From NCBI GenBank assembly GCA_922989275.2, contig OV277864.1, positions 26,113,550 through 26,177,549 on the forward strand: a stretch of DNA of 64,000 nucleotides, given 5' to 3'. This DNA is from Gari tellinella (taxonomy: Eukaryota > Mollusca > Bivalvia > Cardiida > Psammobiidae). Position numbers and translations under genes: made by a program. The notes under the pieces were generated by a model. The model was not told the DNA's origin. It saw only the letters and a list, made by a program, of their open reading frames with translations, and did no database searches. Numbering within the stretch: position 1 is the first letter of the stretch; every line of letters begins with the position of its first letter. This document shows positions 43,891 through 53,910 of this stretch, piece by piece.

Positions 43891-44240
43891 GTTTCTGTCA
43901 ATATTTTTATACAAAATAGACTGTAAATCAGTGCAGGAATCTAAAGAAACAGGTCGAGTTTAATCTTGCTATAATTGGAGGTTGTCGATAAATGTCAAGT
44001 CTACATGAACTTTCAATAATAAATAACATGTAATATAGTGTCACAGGTGGTTTATAACCATCAGTAACACACGCATTCTATAAATAGTTTATGGTTAGTA
44101 ACGATATCAACACGCAAGACCGTGGGTGGAAAATATTGAATATACAAGTACTAAGCGAGAAATTTATAAAATAGTGCATGTAGATATACATGTATTTGTC
44201 TCATTTTCGAAAGGTAACTACTGATACTTTTCAAAAGTAA
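43891..44240. other. No recognisable feature
   Basis: Unassigned AT-rich sequence. Confidence 0.4.
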
Positions 44241-44515
44241 CAGTATGCAGAGAATGTATTTTGGCGGTTTTTTCCTTTTGCTGTGATTTTAAGTCGTTTC
44301 AGGTTTTTAAATAGCAGTATACTTCTTCATTCAGGTTTACATTCCAACGTTTTGAAAAGTGTTACGATTTTATTATATAATCTAAGCGGAAACAGTTTGA
44401 AGCCTGGTCAGGCGCCGGGTTCCTCGACATCTGATCTGGCTCAAAACTGTTTGCATTGGAAATAATAGTTAAGCGTAAACGCATTTAGATGAAAAGAATA
44501 GCATCTTCGCCAATG
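44241..44515. mobile_element. Family A MITE, worn
   Basis: Alpha core at about 44388-44457 (GAAGCCTGGTCAGGCGCCGG). The right end CATCTTCGCCAATG is followed by TA; the left end is only tentative (CAGTATGCAGAGAATG). Confidence 0.6.
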
Positions 44516-44629
44516 TATAAAACTTTTGCAAATACTGATCATATTTACTGTGACCTAGAATACAGACTGGGTATATGTACACATGGGTTTTCTAACATTA
44601 CTGTACGCTAAATATAGCAACACACTTAA

Positions 44630-45569
44630 GGGTGTATCAATGTCATGAATTTGGGAACTTTTCAAAGTACATGAAAACACTCTATGATGGTTTTGTATTG
44701 AAGAGCTATTTAAGATGAATGAAAAAATAGAAAAAGTGTACATTTTGGTGAACAACAGTTGGCTCTACGGCCATGTAAAATTTACCCCACCCACTTCCTC
44801 TTATTTTGTCCTTTTCAAACAGCCCGCTTCAATAAAACCCATTTTAAATGAAAACAAATAGGATAATTTGGTTTTGTGTTATTTATTTCCAATCTATGGT
44901 AGTATTTCTTCATACAAAAACTAATTTAAGAAAAAAAAGGCACCAAATGTGAAATTTATAAAGCTCTAAATATCATCGGTATGGTACTTTTTTGTAAATT
45001 TTGTAAGGGGCGATAACTCTTTTTACTTTAATAACTCAAAATTTTCAACACTGACCTTTCAATTTCTTTCCATATTTTGAACTGCCTTAGTATGGGCTTT
45101 CATCTGGTAGAATATAAGAAACAGTTAAATACTAGAACTATTTCGTTTTCAAACTTTTTTACTTTTTTTCATAAAATAAAAAATCTAATAAAATCATGCC
45201 CTATATAAAGCATATTTTTGATATCAAGGATCCATATTGTTCAAACCTGGTGCCTGCTTTGTTTAAATATGGTTTACATATGTGAACATACCACCATAGA
45301 CATGAAATAAATAAAGAAAACCCAAATTAACATTTTTGTTTTGTTTTGAAATAGATTTTACTGAAGCTTGTACTCTGAATGGGTAAAATTTGAAGAAAAA
45401 AATCCAAATTTGACATACCTTTTTCAAATCGCTGTAGCTAAAAAAAAAGGACACCACCATATATATTTTTTTTCATTTTTTCATTCATCATAAATAGCTC
45501 TTCCAAAAAAACAATGATAGAAAAAAAGTTTAATACTTTGAAAAAATGGCTCATGACATTGATACACCC
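44630..45569. mobile_element. TTAA-flanked foldback O (940 bp)
   Basis: TTAA at 44626-44629 and 45570-45573. Ends GGGTGTATCAATGTCATGA and TCATGACATTGATACACCC, with imperfect pairing continuing inward for well over 100 bp. No coding content. TTAA fits piggyBac- or Kolobok-type mobilisation. Confidence 0.8.
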
Positions 45570-45704
45570 TTAATGCAGAGTTCAATAAAAAACAACAATA
45601 CATTAGCGCGTATTTCACCTCACAACAATATATAAAAAAAATCAAATTAATATATTGAATAGGTTAGAGAAACCGTTACTTTAAGAATTATAAGAAATAA
45701 GTTA

Positions 45705-45812
45705 TAACCCCACCTTTTAAATTTCAACCAGTTTTGATCCAGAGGAGACCCCGAGTAACTCTACCTCTTATCAGGATCCAAACTTAAATGTCCGCATCCT
45801 ACAGAAGGTTAC
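45705..45812. mobile_element. Worn D/E-type fragment
   Basis: CCAGTTTTGATCCAGAGGAG ... TCTTATCAGGATCCAAACTT is a damaged alpha core; flanks are uncertain. Confidence 0.4.
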
Positions 45813-46057
45813 AATGTATTTGTATTTATAACAGGTTTATAGACATACTTGCATACAATTAATGACATTAAAGACAAATAATAAAAATAAAATACTGAGA
45901 GTGGGTGAAGTTGTACATATGGATAAAAAATAGATCACTGATCAAGCAGAGAGAAGTTGTAGCTTTTTTCAGGGAAAATACAAACATCAAAAAAGCATTT
46001 CACCAGCATCACCTGTGTTTTGGTATCGGTTTGATCACTTCTGTAATGACCGTTTAA

Positions 46058-46458
46058 CCCATTTGCGCCAAGTGGATTCTTCCATGCATATATATATATA
46101 TATGAATAATAGTAGAAAAAAGTATCTCTCTACAGGTGGTAATATTTAAATAAAGAAAAATGTAAAAGCAAGCATGTTTTATGCATTTATTTTACATGTT
46201 GAATGATACCGCTACCGGTTTCAATATATGCTTGCTTTTACATTTTTCTTTATTTAAATATATATATATATATATGATTAGTTATTTTCTTTATCTAAGG
46301 GGTGTCTGGTTTCAATTTTCATTTTCGGTTTGTTTTATATTGAAATTCCTATCTGCAAACAGTGTAGAATCTGATCAGACGCCGCATAATGCGGCGCCTG
46401 ATCAGAGTCTACAATGGTGTTCCTATGTCCCTTTAATAGGACGCTCGTCACAAATGGG
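46058..46458. mobile_element. Family C MITE expanded by an insertion
   Basis: TTAA at 46054-46057 and 46459-46462. Left end CCCATTTGCGCCAAGTGG, right end CGTCACAAATGGG. Alpha core at about 46353-46416 (GACGCCGCATAATGCGGCGC). An extra block of about 190 bp sits in the left half. Confidence 0.8.
46082..46275. repeat. Hairpin flanked by AT microsatellites, inside C
   Basis: (TA)n runs at both edges. ATATTTAAATAAAGAAAAAT and its reverse complement enclose about 50 bases, with GTAAAAGCAAGCAT also in both arms. Either a separate small element or a microsatellite-born inverted duplication. Confidence 0.6.
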
Positions 46459-46589
46459 TTAATAATGACACTATTTTAATTAAAAATCATTTTAACATGT
46501 TAAATAACATAACAGATCCACAATAGGCAATAAAACAAGTCGATACCGGTTTTATTTCTCAAAATCAATTTATTAAGTTGTAAGTAGTT

Positions 46590-46740
46590 TGACTTAAGTT
46601 ATATCGTGATGACCAGCTTAGCTTCAATATGGAAAAGAGTGTCAAACTCTTCTGCTCCTGATCAAGCGTTGCGTTACGTATCGTCTGATCAGGATCCAAA
46701 CTGTTTGAAATAAATGTTGTGTTCGTGGCAGTACAGAGGT
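46590..46740. mobile_element. Family D MITE, worn
   Basis: Core around GATCAAGCGTTGCGTTACGT (46660-46705) and right end GTGGCAGTACAGAGG before TTTAA. The left end is unclear. Confidence 0.5.
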
Positions 46741-46809
46741 TTAAAAACGAAAAAGGTGGTTGTTGGTGACATAAAGACACTTCCTCGCCGAATTTATCCT
46801 GAATTTTTA

Positions 46810-47112
46810 CCCCTTCACCACCATATTGTCGGCTGCTTTTAATATCATTATCTGGAACAACATTATTTCAATGTAAGGTTTAAGGCAGTATGACTGTCGA
46901 AATTTTGAAATGAGTATCAAACAGTTTTGATCCTAATCAGCAGCGTCTGGTCAGGATTCTTACTGTTTCTGAAGGCGCCGTTTGGAGCCATTTGTAGTGA
47001 ACGGGCTAAACCTCTTACTAGTATTTTGAGTTCTGTTGACATTCACTATAATTCAAGTTATGTTATTGTAGACAACAGTATTGAAACAGACGACAATATA
47101 GGGACGAAGAGG
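46810..47112. mobile_element. Family D2 MITE
   Basis: Left end CCCCTTCACCACCATATTGT after TA; right end GACGACAATATAGGGACGAA to GAGG and TA. Alpha core damaged (46917-46970). Best view of the D2 ends, and they pair well. Confidence 0.7.
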
Positions 47113-47179
47113 TAAACACAACCTCACGTTACATTTGGCGATATAATAAAAGGGTTACATATCAATCGAGAGTACAGAC

Positions 47180-47235
47180 CCCTATGAGAGAGCTCCTGAA
47201 GTGACCCTCTGATCAGTGTCTACACTGTGCCAATC
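47180..47235. repeat. F-like core scrap
   Basis: GAGCTCCTGAAGTGACCCTC and TGATCAGTGTCTACACTG match the inside of family F. Confidence 0.4.
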
Positions 47236-47272
47236 GGATACGACTCAAGAAGTAAATTGATTAAATAATTAT

Positions 47273-47513
47273 CCCTTTCCCCCATAGAAGCGACTTTTAG
47301 CGTATTTAATTTATTCCTCCGCTGAGGAAAATAGTTCCAGTTTATACCCTCATGAACAATTACCACTACAAATATTTTATATAGCCTAGCAGATCTTAGC
47401 TTAAAGCAGGCTGAAAGTAAAGCAGAATGTGCGTTAAGGCACATTCTGCTTTACTTTCAACCTGCTTTAAGTGGTCACATGTCTTCAAAACTAAAAGGCT
47501 ATGAGGTAAAGGG
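47273..47513. mobile_element. Family B MITE, complete
   Basis: Left TTAT (47269-47272), right TTAA (47514-47517). Ends CCCTTTCCCCCATAG and CTATGAGGTAAAGGG. The beta core at about 47399-47471 is a near-perfect palindrome with AATGTGCGTTAAGGCACATT at its centre. Confidence 0.9.
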
Positions 47514-47609
47514 TTAACACATTGAGCCATAGAGACAAGTTCACTTATCATTTGAAACTCGTCATTTACAAATTGGGTATAAAATGAGTACACGTGTATT
47601 ATGCCTTAT

Positions 47610-47745
47610 GCAAAAATATGTAGACCCAGATCAGGGGACTCCTAAAGGTAATTATGAAATACATTGTAAAGAATAACTTTACATTGTCAAAAAGGAAACT
47701 GAAATTGTCTATTAAAAGTTTCAGGGACGAATGAGTAACAATCGT
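47610..47745. mobile_element. Family F fragment downstream of the IAP gene
   Basis: GTAGACCCAGATCAGGGGAC and TCTATTAAAAGTTTCAGGGA match F. It lies within 140 bp of the IAP stop codon, so it is probably part of that gene's 3'UTR. Confidence 0.45.
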
Positions 47746-47749
47746 GAGT

Positions 47750-48637
47750 TTACTCAATAGCCTCTTTGTTAAAAGTACAAAGCTTTACTCTCACTGTACC
47801 GTTAATCAGTGAACGACAAACTGCGCATTTCCGAAGAGGAGCTATACATTGTGGACAACTGAACAAGTGACCACATGGCATTGTTATGACGGAAGCCATC
47901 GCGTCCATACAAATTTTACAGGACACTGGTTGACGAAGGCCCTCGTTTTCTCTTACAAGACTTTCTTTCTGCTCGGGGTCTGCTTCATCGAAACTGTTTC
48001 CAACACTTTCATGTTCTTCTATGGCTTCAATTAGATCAATGGCCGTGAAACACATCTTCCCCCGAGAAAGCAACCGAAAGACGCCATTTTGGATTTTCTC
48101 TTGGCTCTCAATAAATTCTGTAGCAGCCTCTATGGCGACAGAATTCTGTTTCAACGATCTGGACATCCTTGTTAATGTTCCCAACGTTAATACCGTATGA
48201 ACTTCATCACTTTCACTACGGCACGGACCTTGAACTTTTCCGCAAGCCTGTTCCACATCATCAATGAAGATATCTCCCTTACATCGACGAACATGCCCAC
48301 ACGTTCGATACATTAGAGCATGCCGAGTCCAAGGACAGTCGCTTGACTGCCAATTCCGAATACCAGTCCCGCAAAAATAGCATCGCACGGAATCTCCGTG
48401 CCCGGTGAATGCAAATCCAGCTAGCGCCAATTCGTCAATAGATGGTTTATCTTCTGTGGGCCAATTCTTGTTGAAAGATGTCAAACGTGTCTCCAAAGAC
48501 GCGTATGAAGGATAAACGGGTTGCCCTTTAACGATTCCAAGTTCATCTATAAGACTATCGCCGTGTTGTTTAGGTCTTGTATTTTCCTTTCCTTGCTCAT
48601 GTGTTGTTGAGTATGGTGGAGGCAGGGAATGAGACAT
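47750..48637 (-). CDS. Inhibitor of apoptosis protein, one BIR plus RING (BIRC-like)
   Basis: Encodes 295 residues from ATG at 48635-48637 to a stop at 47750-47752, without introns. The BIR domain spans about residues 43-115, with zinc ligands C86, C89, H106 and C113 (CX2CX16HX6C) and the diagnostic LALAGFAFTGHGDSVRCYFC stretch. A C-terminal RING spans residues 240-274 (C240, C243, C255, H257, C261, C264, C271, C274), the IAP-type E3 ligase fold. It has KCAVCR where most IAPs have KCPVCR. The linker (115-239) is acidic and helical-looking; no CARD or clear UBA was recognised. The family binds caspases or signalling partners through the BIR and ubiquitinates through the RING in the cytoplasm. 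One BIR plus RING in about 300 residues resembles BIRC7/livin-like proteins, a group expanded in bivalves. The frame is intact, so the gene is probably functional. The intronless frame could reflect retroposition or lineage intron loss. Confidence 0.93.
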   Translation of the reverse strand: MSHSLPPPYSTTHEQGKENTRPKQHGDSLIDELGIVKGQPVYPSYASLETRLTSFNKNWPTEDKPSIDELALAGFAFTGHGDSVRCYFCGTGIRNWQSSDCPWTRHALMYRTCGHVRRCKGDIFIDDVEQACGKVQGPCRSESDEVHTVLTLGTLTRMSRSLKQNSVAIEAATEFIESQEKIQNGVFRLLSRGKMCFTAIDLIEAIEEHESVGNSFDEADPEQKESLVRENEGLRQPVSCKICMDAMASVITMPCGHLFSCPQCIAPLRKCAVCRSLINGTVRVKLCTFNKEAIE

Positions 48638-48656
48638 AGCCCTAACAATGTTCAGG

Positions 48657-48859
48657 CTGTGAAAACACCATCATATGTTAGGTAAAACTTGTATTGTAGC
48701 AACAACAAAGGGAGAGGCAATTTGACATTGACAAAATAACTGACGACAGGAGCTACATGTAGTATATCACGACAATAATCAATATTCATATACACTAAAT
48801 TATAACATTTTGATCCGGTACATTTAATCAATATATATCAATTAGATCACTTTACATAC
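48657..48859 (-). other. Predicted 5'UTR intron of the IAP gene
   Basis: The minus strand reads AACAGCAG then GTATGTAAAGTG (donor GT at 48859-48858), and later GTGTTTTCACAG then CCTGAACATTG (acceptor AG at 48658-48657), 19 bp upstream of the ATG. Length 203 bp. Signals are good but not proof. Confidence 0.5.
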
Positions 48860-48960
48860 CTGCTGTTGGCTTTTCCACTTCCATATACCGTTTGAATATT
48901 CAACGAAACACCTACGTATTGATCAAACACACACTTTATCGAATTCTTATACCGTAATGT
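48860..48960 (-). other. Predicted 5'UTR exon/promoter-proximal region of IAP
   Basis: Upstream of the strong donor. The start of transcription is not visible, so the outer limit is arbitrary. Confidence 0.35.
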
Positions 48961-49497
48961 ACACAACACTGGAAAACCAAGATATGTATAAACCTACATC
49001 ATAAGTCTATATTTAGATACTCGTTAACCGTTAATCATCAAAGTTCATTCAATAATAACAGTAAAATATATAAAAAATTACTTCCCAAATATTGTGTGTT
49101 TACTGTGGTAAACATATATGCGAGCATAACAAGAGGTTTAAATACTTTGTAAGAGGCACTGTCAAAACGTAAAAAGCACGAACACATTTCGCATATTTTG
49201 CTGCTAAATTTAGCACACTATCTACATGACAGCAATCATGTGAACACTATTTACGTTTGAGATATTTTAGATACCTTTTTTGATCCCAGGATTAAACTTT
49301 AAAACGAGAAAAGTAAACAAATGCATCATATATGTGATAAACAGGTTTTCCCTAAGTACGCTAATGACGAAATTACGATAACCATTATGGTTGTGTGTAT
49401 AGATGAACGGCCGAATGGATTGACTCGGCTTCTCATCTAGTTCCAAGGAGTCCTTTAGTAAATATTGTAACGCTCATAATTAGAACAGTCTTTTTAT
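48961..49497. other. IAP upstream region, no clear element
   Basis: AT-rich. No MITE recognised, which contrasts with the flanks. May hold the IAP promoter. Confidence 0.35.
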
Positions 49498-49705
49498 CCC
49501 TTTTGTTGTTATTATGACCATTATGACGTAATAATTCGTAAAACACTGTCATAAGATTGTCTGCTTAATTTTTTGTCTGCTCTTCTTAAAAAAATCTACA
49601 TGTATGCGGTTTTGTCCTTAAAAACATATTTTGAACCCTGCTCAGTCTTGTCAAGATCCAAACTGTTTGCAAATATGAGTTTTATAGGACTTGGTAGTGA
49701 AAAGG
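49498..49705. mobile_element. Family D MITE, worn
   Basis: CCCTTTTGTTG and ATGACGTAATAATTCG at the left, GATCCAAACTGTTTGCAAAT near 49655, right end TAGTGAAAAGG before TTAA (49706-49709). Confidence 0.5.
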
Positions 49706-49816
49706 TTAACACACACTTATTATCATTATTATTTGTTTAATGTTTTATTTCTCAATATACATATACATGTACAGACAAATACAAGTAACAAAATGAAATA
49801 TTTCTATCATCTTGTA

Positions 49817-50028
49817 CAATGGAGAATACGTAATTCTTTCCCGTTTAAACGAAACGAAACGCAAACGCAAAACACTAAAACGTAGAAAAGTGCAACCTTT
49901 GGACAATTCTGATAATTCATGTTTATATTGGTTGCAAACAGGTTGGAGCCTGATAAGACGCCGGGTTACCCGGCGTCTGATCTGGCTCCAAACTGTTTGT
50001 AAGGGAAATTATAACGTTTTCTCCACTG
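49817..50028. mobile_element. Family A MITE
   Basis: Flanked by TA. Left end CAATGGAGAATACGTAATTC, alpha core at about 49933-50001 (GACGCCGGGTTACCCGGCGT), right end ACGTTTTCTCCACTG. Shortened between core and right end. Confidence 0.85.
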
Positions 50029-50175
50029 TACTTATAAGTTTTAAACAAGTATACTTTCAGTATATTGATATAGAGCAAGTGCTAAAGTGTACATGTATAG
50101 AGTGAGTAGAGAAAAGTAGCGGACGAGACTAAAACAATTGCTTGAAGAGGAGGAGGAAGCGATTTGACCGTGCTC

Positions 50176-50508
50176 TAGGTTCAACTGTAATTTCATTTAA
50201 TTTGCCCCATTTGCCGATACAGTGGAGAAAACGCTATTCTTTCCCAATAAACGCGTTTACGCTTAAAGTATTATTTCAATTGCAAACAGTTTGGAGCCAG
50301 ATCAGACTCCGGGTTACCCGGCGTCTGATTAGGCATCAAACTGTTTGCAACTCAGCTTAATATCAATTGTTAGAATTTTCGAAAAATTGTTATTTTTTAC
50401 GTTTTAGTATTTTGCGTTTGCGTTTCGTTTGCGTTTAAACGGGAAAGAATAACGTTTTCTCCACTGTATAGGTTCAACTGTAATTTCATTTAATGTGTCC
50501 CATTTGTC
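50176..50508. repeat. 41-bp direct repeats flanking a family A MITE
   Basis: TAGGTTCAACTGTAATTTCA begins a block of about 40 bp at 50176-50215 that recurs at 50468-50508 with three or four differences. It lies on either side of the MITE at 50220-50466, far longer than the expected TA duplication. Confidence 0.85.
50220..50466. mobile_element. Family A MITE, complete
   Basis: CAGTGGAGAAAACGCTATTC to CGTTTTCTCCACTG, with TA on both sides (50218-50219, 50467-50468). Alpha core at about 50281-50349 (GACTCCGGGTTACCCGGCGT). Confidence 0.9.
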
Positions 50509-51379
50509 GTTATGCTGTTCAACTTTAGTTTGTACCGTTGCTATCATTCGCTTAATATTTTCAACATGTTTTAAGTATTTTATAAAATAATCGAATAAGG
50601 AAATTAATTGTGCATATTTCTTTTTGCAAATAAAATATTTTGCATAAATCAGTATGATATTTTTCAAAGCTGAAAAGAAATAAACGCCTCTCAGTATATC
50701 CAAGTGATATAAATATATAGTTCAATTCTAAATTAACTTGTTTTTCGTTTAGATATATTTCTAGATTTGTCCTCAGTTCTCTGGAATATTCATACTTCTA
50801 GAACAGGTGTTTGTTGGATTCAATGCTCTTGGCACAAAAATCACCAAAGCTCGAATATGCTAGTTTGCATTTATACAAAAATCGGTTGTTTGGTATAATT
50901 TGCATTATATATATTTGTATTGAAAGGCCCGCATTTTGGTATCGATTAAGGATTGGAAGGGGTTTATGTGTACATTCTACCAGTTGATGTGTGTGTTTTC
51001 CTTTTCCAATTTAATATGAGGTTTTATTATGGCGTTGTTTTGTATCCATTTAGTAATTTATTGTACCTAATATATTAGTACTATTGGATTTTCGAATTTG
51101 TTGCAATAAATCTTCTCGTATATCATTATCAGTTATGTTGTCTGTTTTCATTGTTTGTTTCCATACTTTTCGTATGTTTTCTAATAAAATAATACTATTT
51201 GAGGAAATCTGAGTTTTGAAGAAAGAAAGTTGTTTTAACAAACAGAAAATAATAGAAAAAAATGTTTTCGACGAAACACACATTTTTTATCACTGCAGAA
51301 AACAACTCCGGTTTTGTGATTTCTATTTTATTATGCTTGACAAATAGTTTTCTATTCGCAAATTGACATGTTATTGCAG
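50509..51379. other. No recognisable feature
   Basis: AT-rich sequence with short open frames only. Confidence 0.4.
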
Positions 51380-51558
51380 AACAGTCGACAAGTCTGACTA
51401 TTCATGTTACATGTAACCTGAGTGGCAAACAGTTTGGAGCCTGATCAGACAACGGGTTACCAGGCGTCTGATCTGGCTCCAAACTGTTTGCAATGGAATT
51501 AATACTGTAGTTTAAGCGTAAACGGGCTTATTGGGAAAGAATAACGTTTTCTCCACTG
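51380..51558. mobile_element. Family A MITE, left end lost
   Basis: GACAAGTCTGACTATTCATG and alpha core at about 51424-51491 (GACAACGGGTTACCAGGCGT, two unpaired positions), right end ACGTTTTCTCCACTG then TA. Confidence 0.75.
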
Positions 51559-51996
51559 TAGTCAGCATCTCTTTTATGACGCTTGTTTAATTTTCAACAT
51601 TTTGAATTGATAACTTCCTCAGAGACATTTACAAAACCAGTTATAGAAAAAAAGACAATGATGAATGAGAATCGCCGTAAATAAAGAACACGCATGCGTA
51701 AAACAGGGATGTACTTTGATTTCCAATATTTCACTGTGATTTATATGATTGAAAGTGGTATAAACACGCTACAGAGTCGTTTGTGAAAAATGAAAAATTC
51801 AAAATAGGAAAACTGAAGCACTGTATATAATTTGTGCCCATATGAACACATTCTGAAACGTTACCTGTGTTTGTGTATCCATCAATTCCCCTGATGCTTT
51901 ACAATTGTATATGAATTATAATTGATAGTACATCTTTTAAAATACATGTACATCAATGTTAATTCCTTACGTTATCATACATCGATAATAACTATT
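51559..51996. other. No recognisable feature
   Basis: Nothing supported. Confidence 0.4.
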
Positions 51997-52062
51997 GCAA
52001 ACAGGTTGGATCCAGATGAGACTCCGAATTATTAGGCGTCTCACCTGGATCAAATCTGTTGA
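51997..52062. repeat. Alpha core of E type
   Basis: GCAAACAGGTTGGATCCAGA with GACTCCGAATTATTAGGCGT and CTGGATCAAATCTGTTGAAC. The stem is recognisable, but flanking ends are not. Confidence 0.5.
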
Positions 52063-52643
52063 ACACCCTGATGAAGTTAACACTTCAGATAGTGAGAGCC
52101 ATAAATAGTACATTGTTTATCAACAATATCGCTGATTAACAATAGTTTCAATAATGATTAATTTAAACGTCGCACAAATAGGAAGACATCGTTTGGAAAC
52201 CCTATAACGTTCACCGACCTAACATACCTTTTGTTAAACCCTCAAACTGCTGACTTTCCAAATGAAATGTTCCGCTTTAACACGTTGTTATTTTCTGAAT
52301 TTTATTGCTATACATGTTTTGTTTAAACGGGAAAGAACTACGAAAAGAAACATTATGCAGTGAAATGAATTGTAGAAACATACTCAACAAAACAATAACA
52401 GGGGCATGTATATAGGGTAAAGCAAATAAATAAACGTTAGTTTATTCCGAGAAATGTTGACAATATCATGTAAAATTACATGTTTGTAAACATCATTGTA
52501 GGGTTCTCCTCTCTTTTGAAAAGTAGAATACGATACCACAACTCTCCTTAAAACACAACTACCTTTAAAAGTCCGTGTGCCAGACTAGGTGGGATGGAGT
52601 TACAAACAACATAACCAAGAGCCCCAGCTTATTGGTTCCTCTC
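52063..52643. other. No recognisable feature
   Basis: Nothing supported beyond GTTTAAACGGGAAAGAACTA near 52320, which recalls a family A arm. Confidence 0.4.
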
Positions 52644-52647
52644 TTAA

Positions 52648-52891
52648 CCCTTTCCCCCATAGATGGGACTTTTAACGTATTTAATTTATTCCTCCGCTGA
52701 AGAAAATAGTTCCAGTTTATATCCTCATGAACAATTACCATTACAAATATTTTATATAGCCTAGCAGATTTTAGCTTAAAGCAAGCTGAAAGTCAAGCAG
52801 AATGTGCCTTAAGGCACATTCTGTTTTACTTTCAGCCTGCTTTAAGTGGTCACCTGTCTTCAAAACTAGAAACAGGCTATGGGGTAAAGGG
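52648..52891. mobile_element. Family B MITE, complete
   Basis: TTAA at 52644-52647 and 52892-52895. Ends CCCTTTCCCCCATAG and CTATGGGGTAAAGGG. Beta core at about 52773-52846. The cleanest B copy in the window. Confidence 0.95.
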
Positions 52892-52924
52892 TTAAATTAC
52901 AGTCAGCATCGTGTGTGTCCATCA

Positions 52925-53905
52925 CATGCATTAACCCCTTTCTGACATATGCGGGCTAAGCTTCGAATTAACGTGCGAAGATCTGCAATGAGAAGTCTGT
53001 GCCATTTTTCAATAAGCATGTATTTTAGTTCCTCGACAGTCCTAAAGTGCCGATATCGACCGGATAGCCGGCGTTGCTGTATGTCCTATGCATTCTCAAT
53101 GTGATTGAGGTCTGATTACCTTGCTGGCCAGTCCATCCGCCCCATGCCATCATATTCCGGGTACTGGTTCACCATACATTTTCGGTACAGGCGAGCATTG
53201 TCGTCTGTCGGGGTGCAACCTGACCAAATGTTCAAGCGTAAGCGCGCTCAATAGCGTCTAGAGTCTCGCCCATGTACCCTAAACTGGTCAGTGCCCATAC
53301 TCTTAAGACTTAAGGGTCTGTGCAACAGTTGTAGGATATGCCAAGCCATACGAACACTGACCCTTTTCTGGGCTTGTCATGCTCTGCCACACAACAGTCC
53401 GAGAAACTTTAGTTTCTCTGTCTTTTACATGTACCTCGTGTGCATCCTTTATAGAAATCCAAATTGAAATTTGACTCACTAGTCCACAAAACGTTGCCCA
53501 ATCGTAGACGTTCAAATTGCAAAGTTGCGGGCAAAACACTGTATGACATCTTCGGTGGTGTGGGGTCAAGGCCGGTGGCATGACCGGTATTCTAGCCCCT
53601 AGGTTTGCAGCATGAAGTCTATTCCCGACGACTTGAACAGAGATTCTGTAAGAATACGTCTGTTTATAAACAATATTAAGCGTAACGATGGGATCTGGCC
53701 GTTGACGTCATGTCATAAGTGACAACGTCGGCCCTGTATTTCATATGTGACCTTCAAATGTCCTTGACCTGGTCTCTAATTCACCTTCCCGGTGTCCAGG
53801 TACAACTACCACAACCTTTCGATGACGCCTTTGCAAACGTTAAACTCCCCCGCTACATGGCGTTGATCTGACCGTCTAGCAGATAACCAAACACACAAAA
53901 GGCGT
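52925..53905 (-). pseudogene. Tc1/mariner-type transposase relic
   Basis: Read on the minus strand from about 53900, fragments line up with a Tc1 transposase in order. The DNA-binding helix region is EFNVCKGVIERLW, then LYLDTGKVN. The first catalytic block is VLWTSESNFNLDF, where TSES replaces the usual TDES (first aspartate lost). The second is TDDNARLYRKCMVNQYPEY, with the DNA aspartate kept. The third is MDWPAR, a stop, then DLNHIENA, a stop, then DIQQRRLSGR. The end is EELKYMLIEKWHRL. Several stops and frameshifts break it, so it is dead. The 92-codon open frame at 53303-53581 lies across this region in another frame and is not a gene. Such an enzyme could once have mobilised TA-flanked MITEs, but no link to a family here can be shown. 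Confidence 0.85.
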
Positions 53906-53910
53906 CTTTA

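Noticed and set aside
53303..53581. 92-codon minus-strand open frame as a gene
   Set aside because: It lies out of frame across the Tc1 relic; the homologous residues are in other frames broken by stops.
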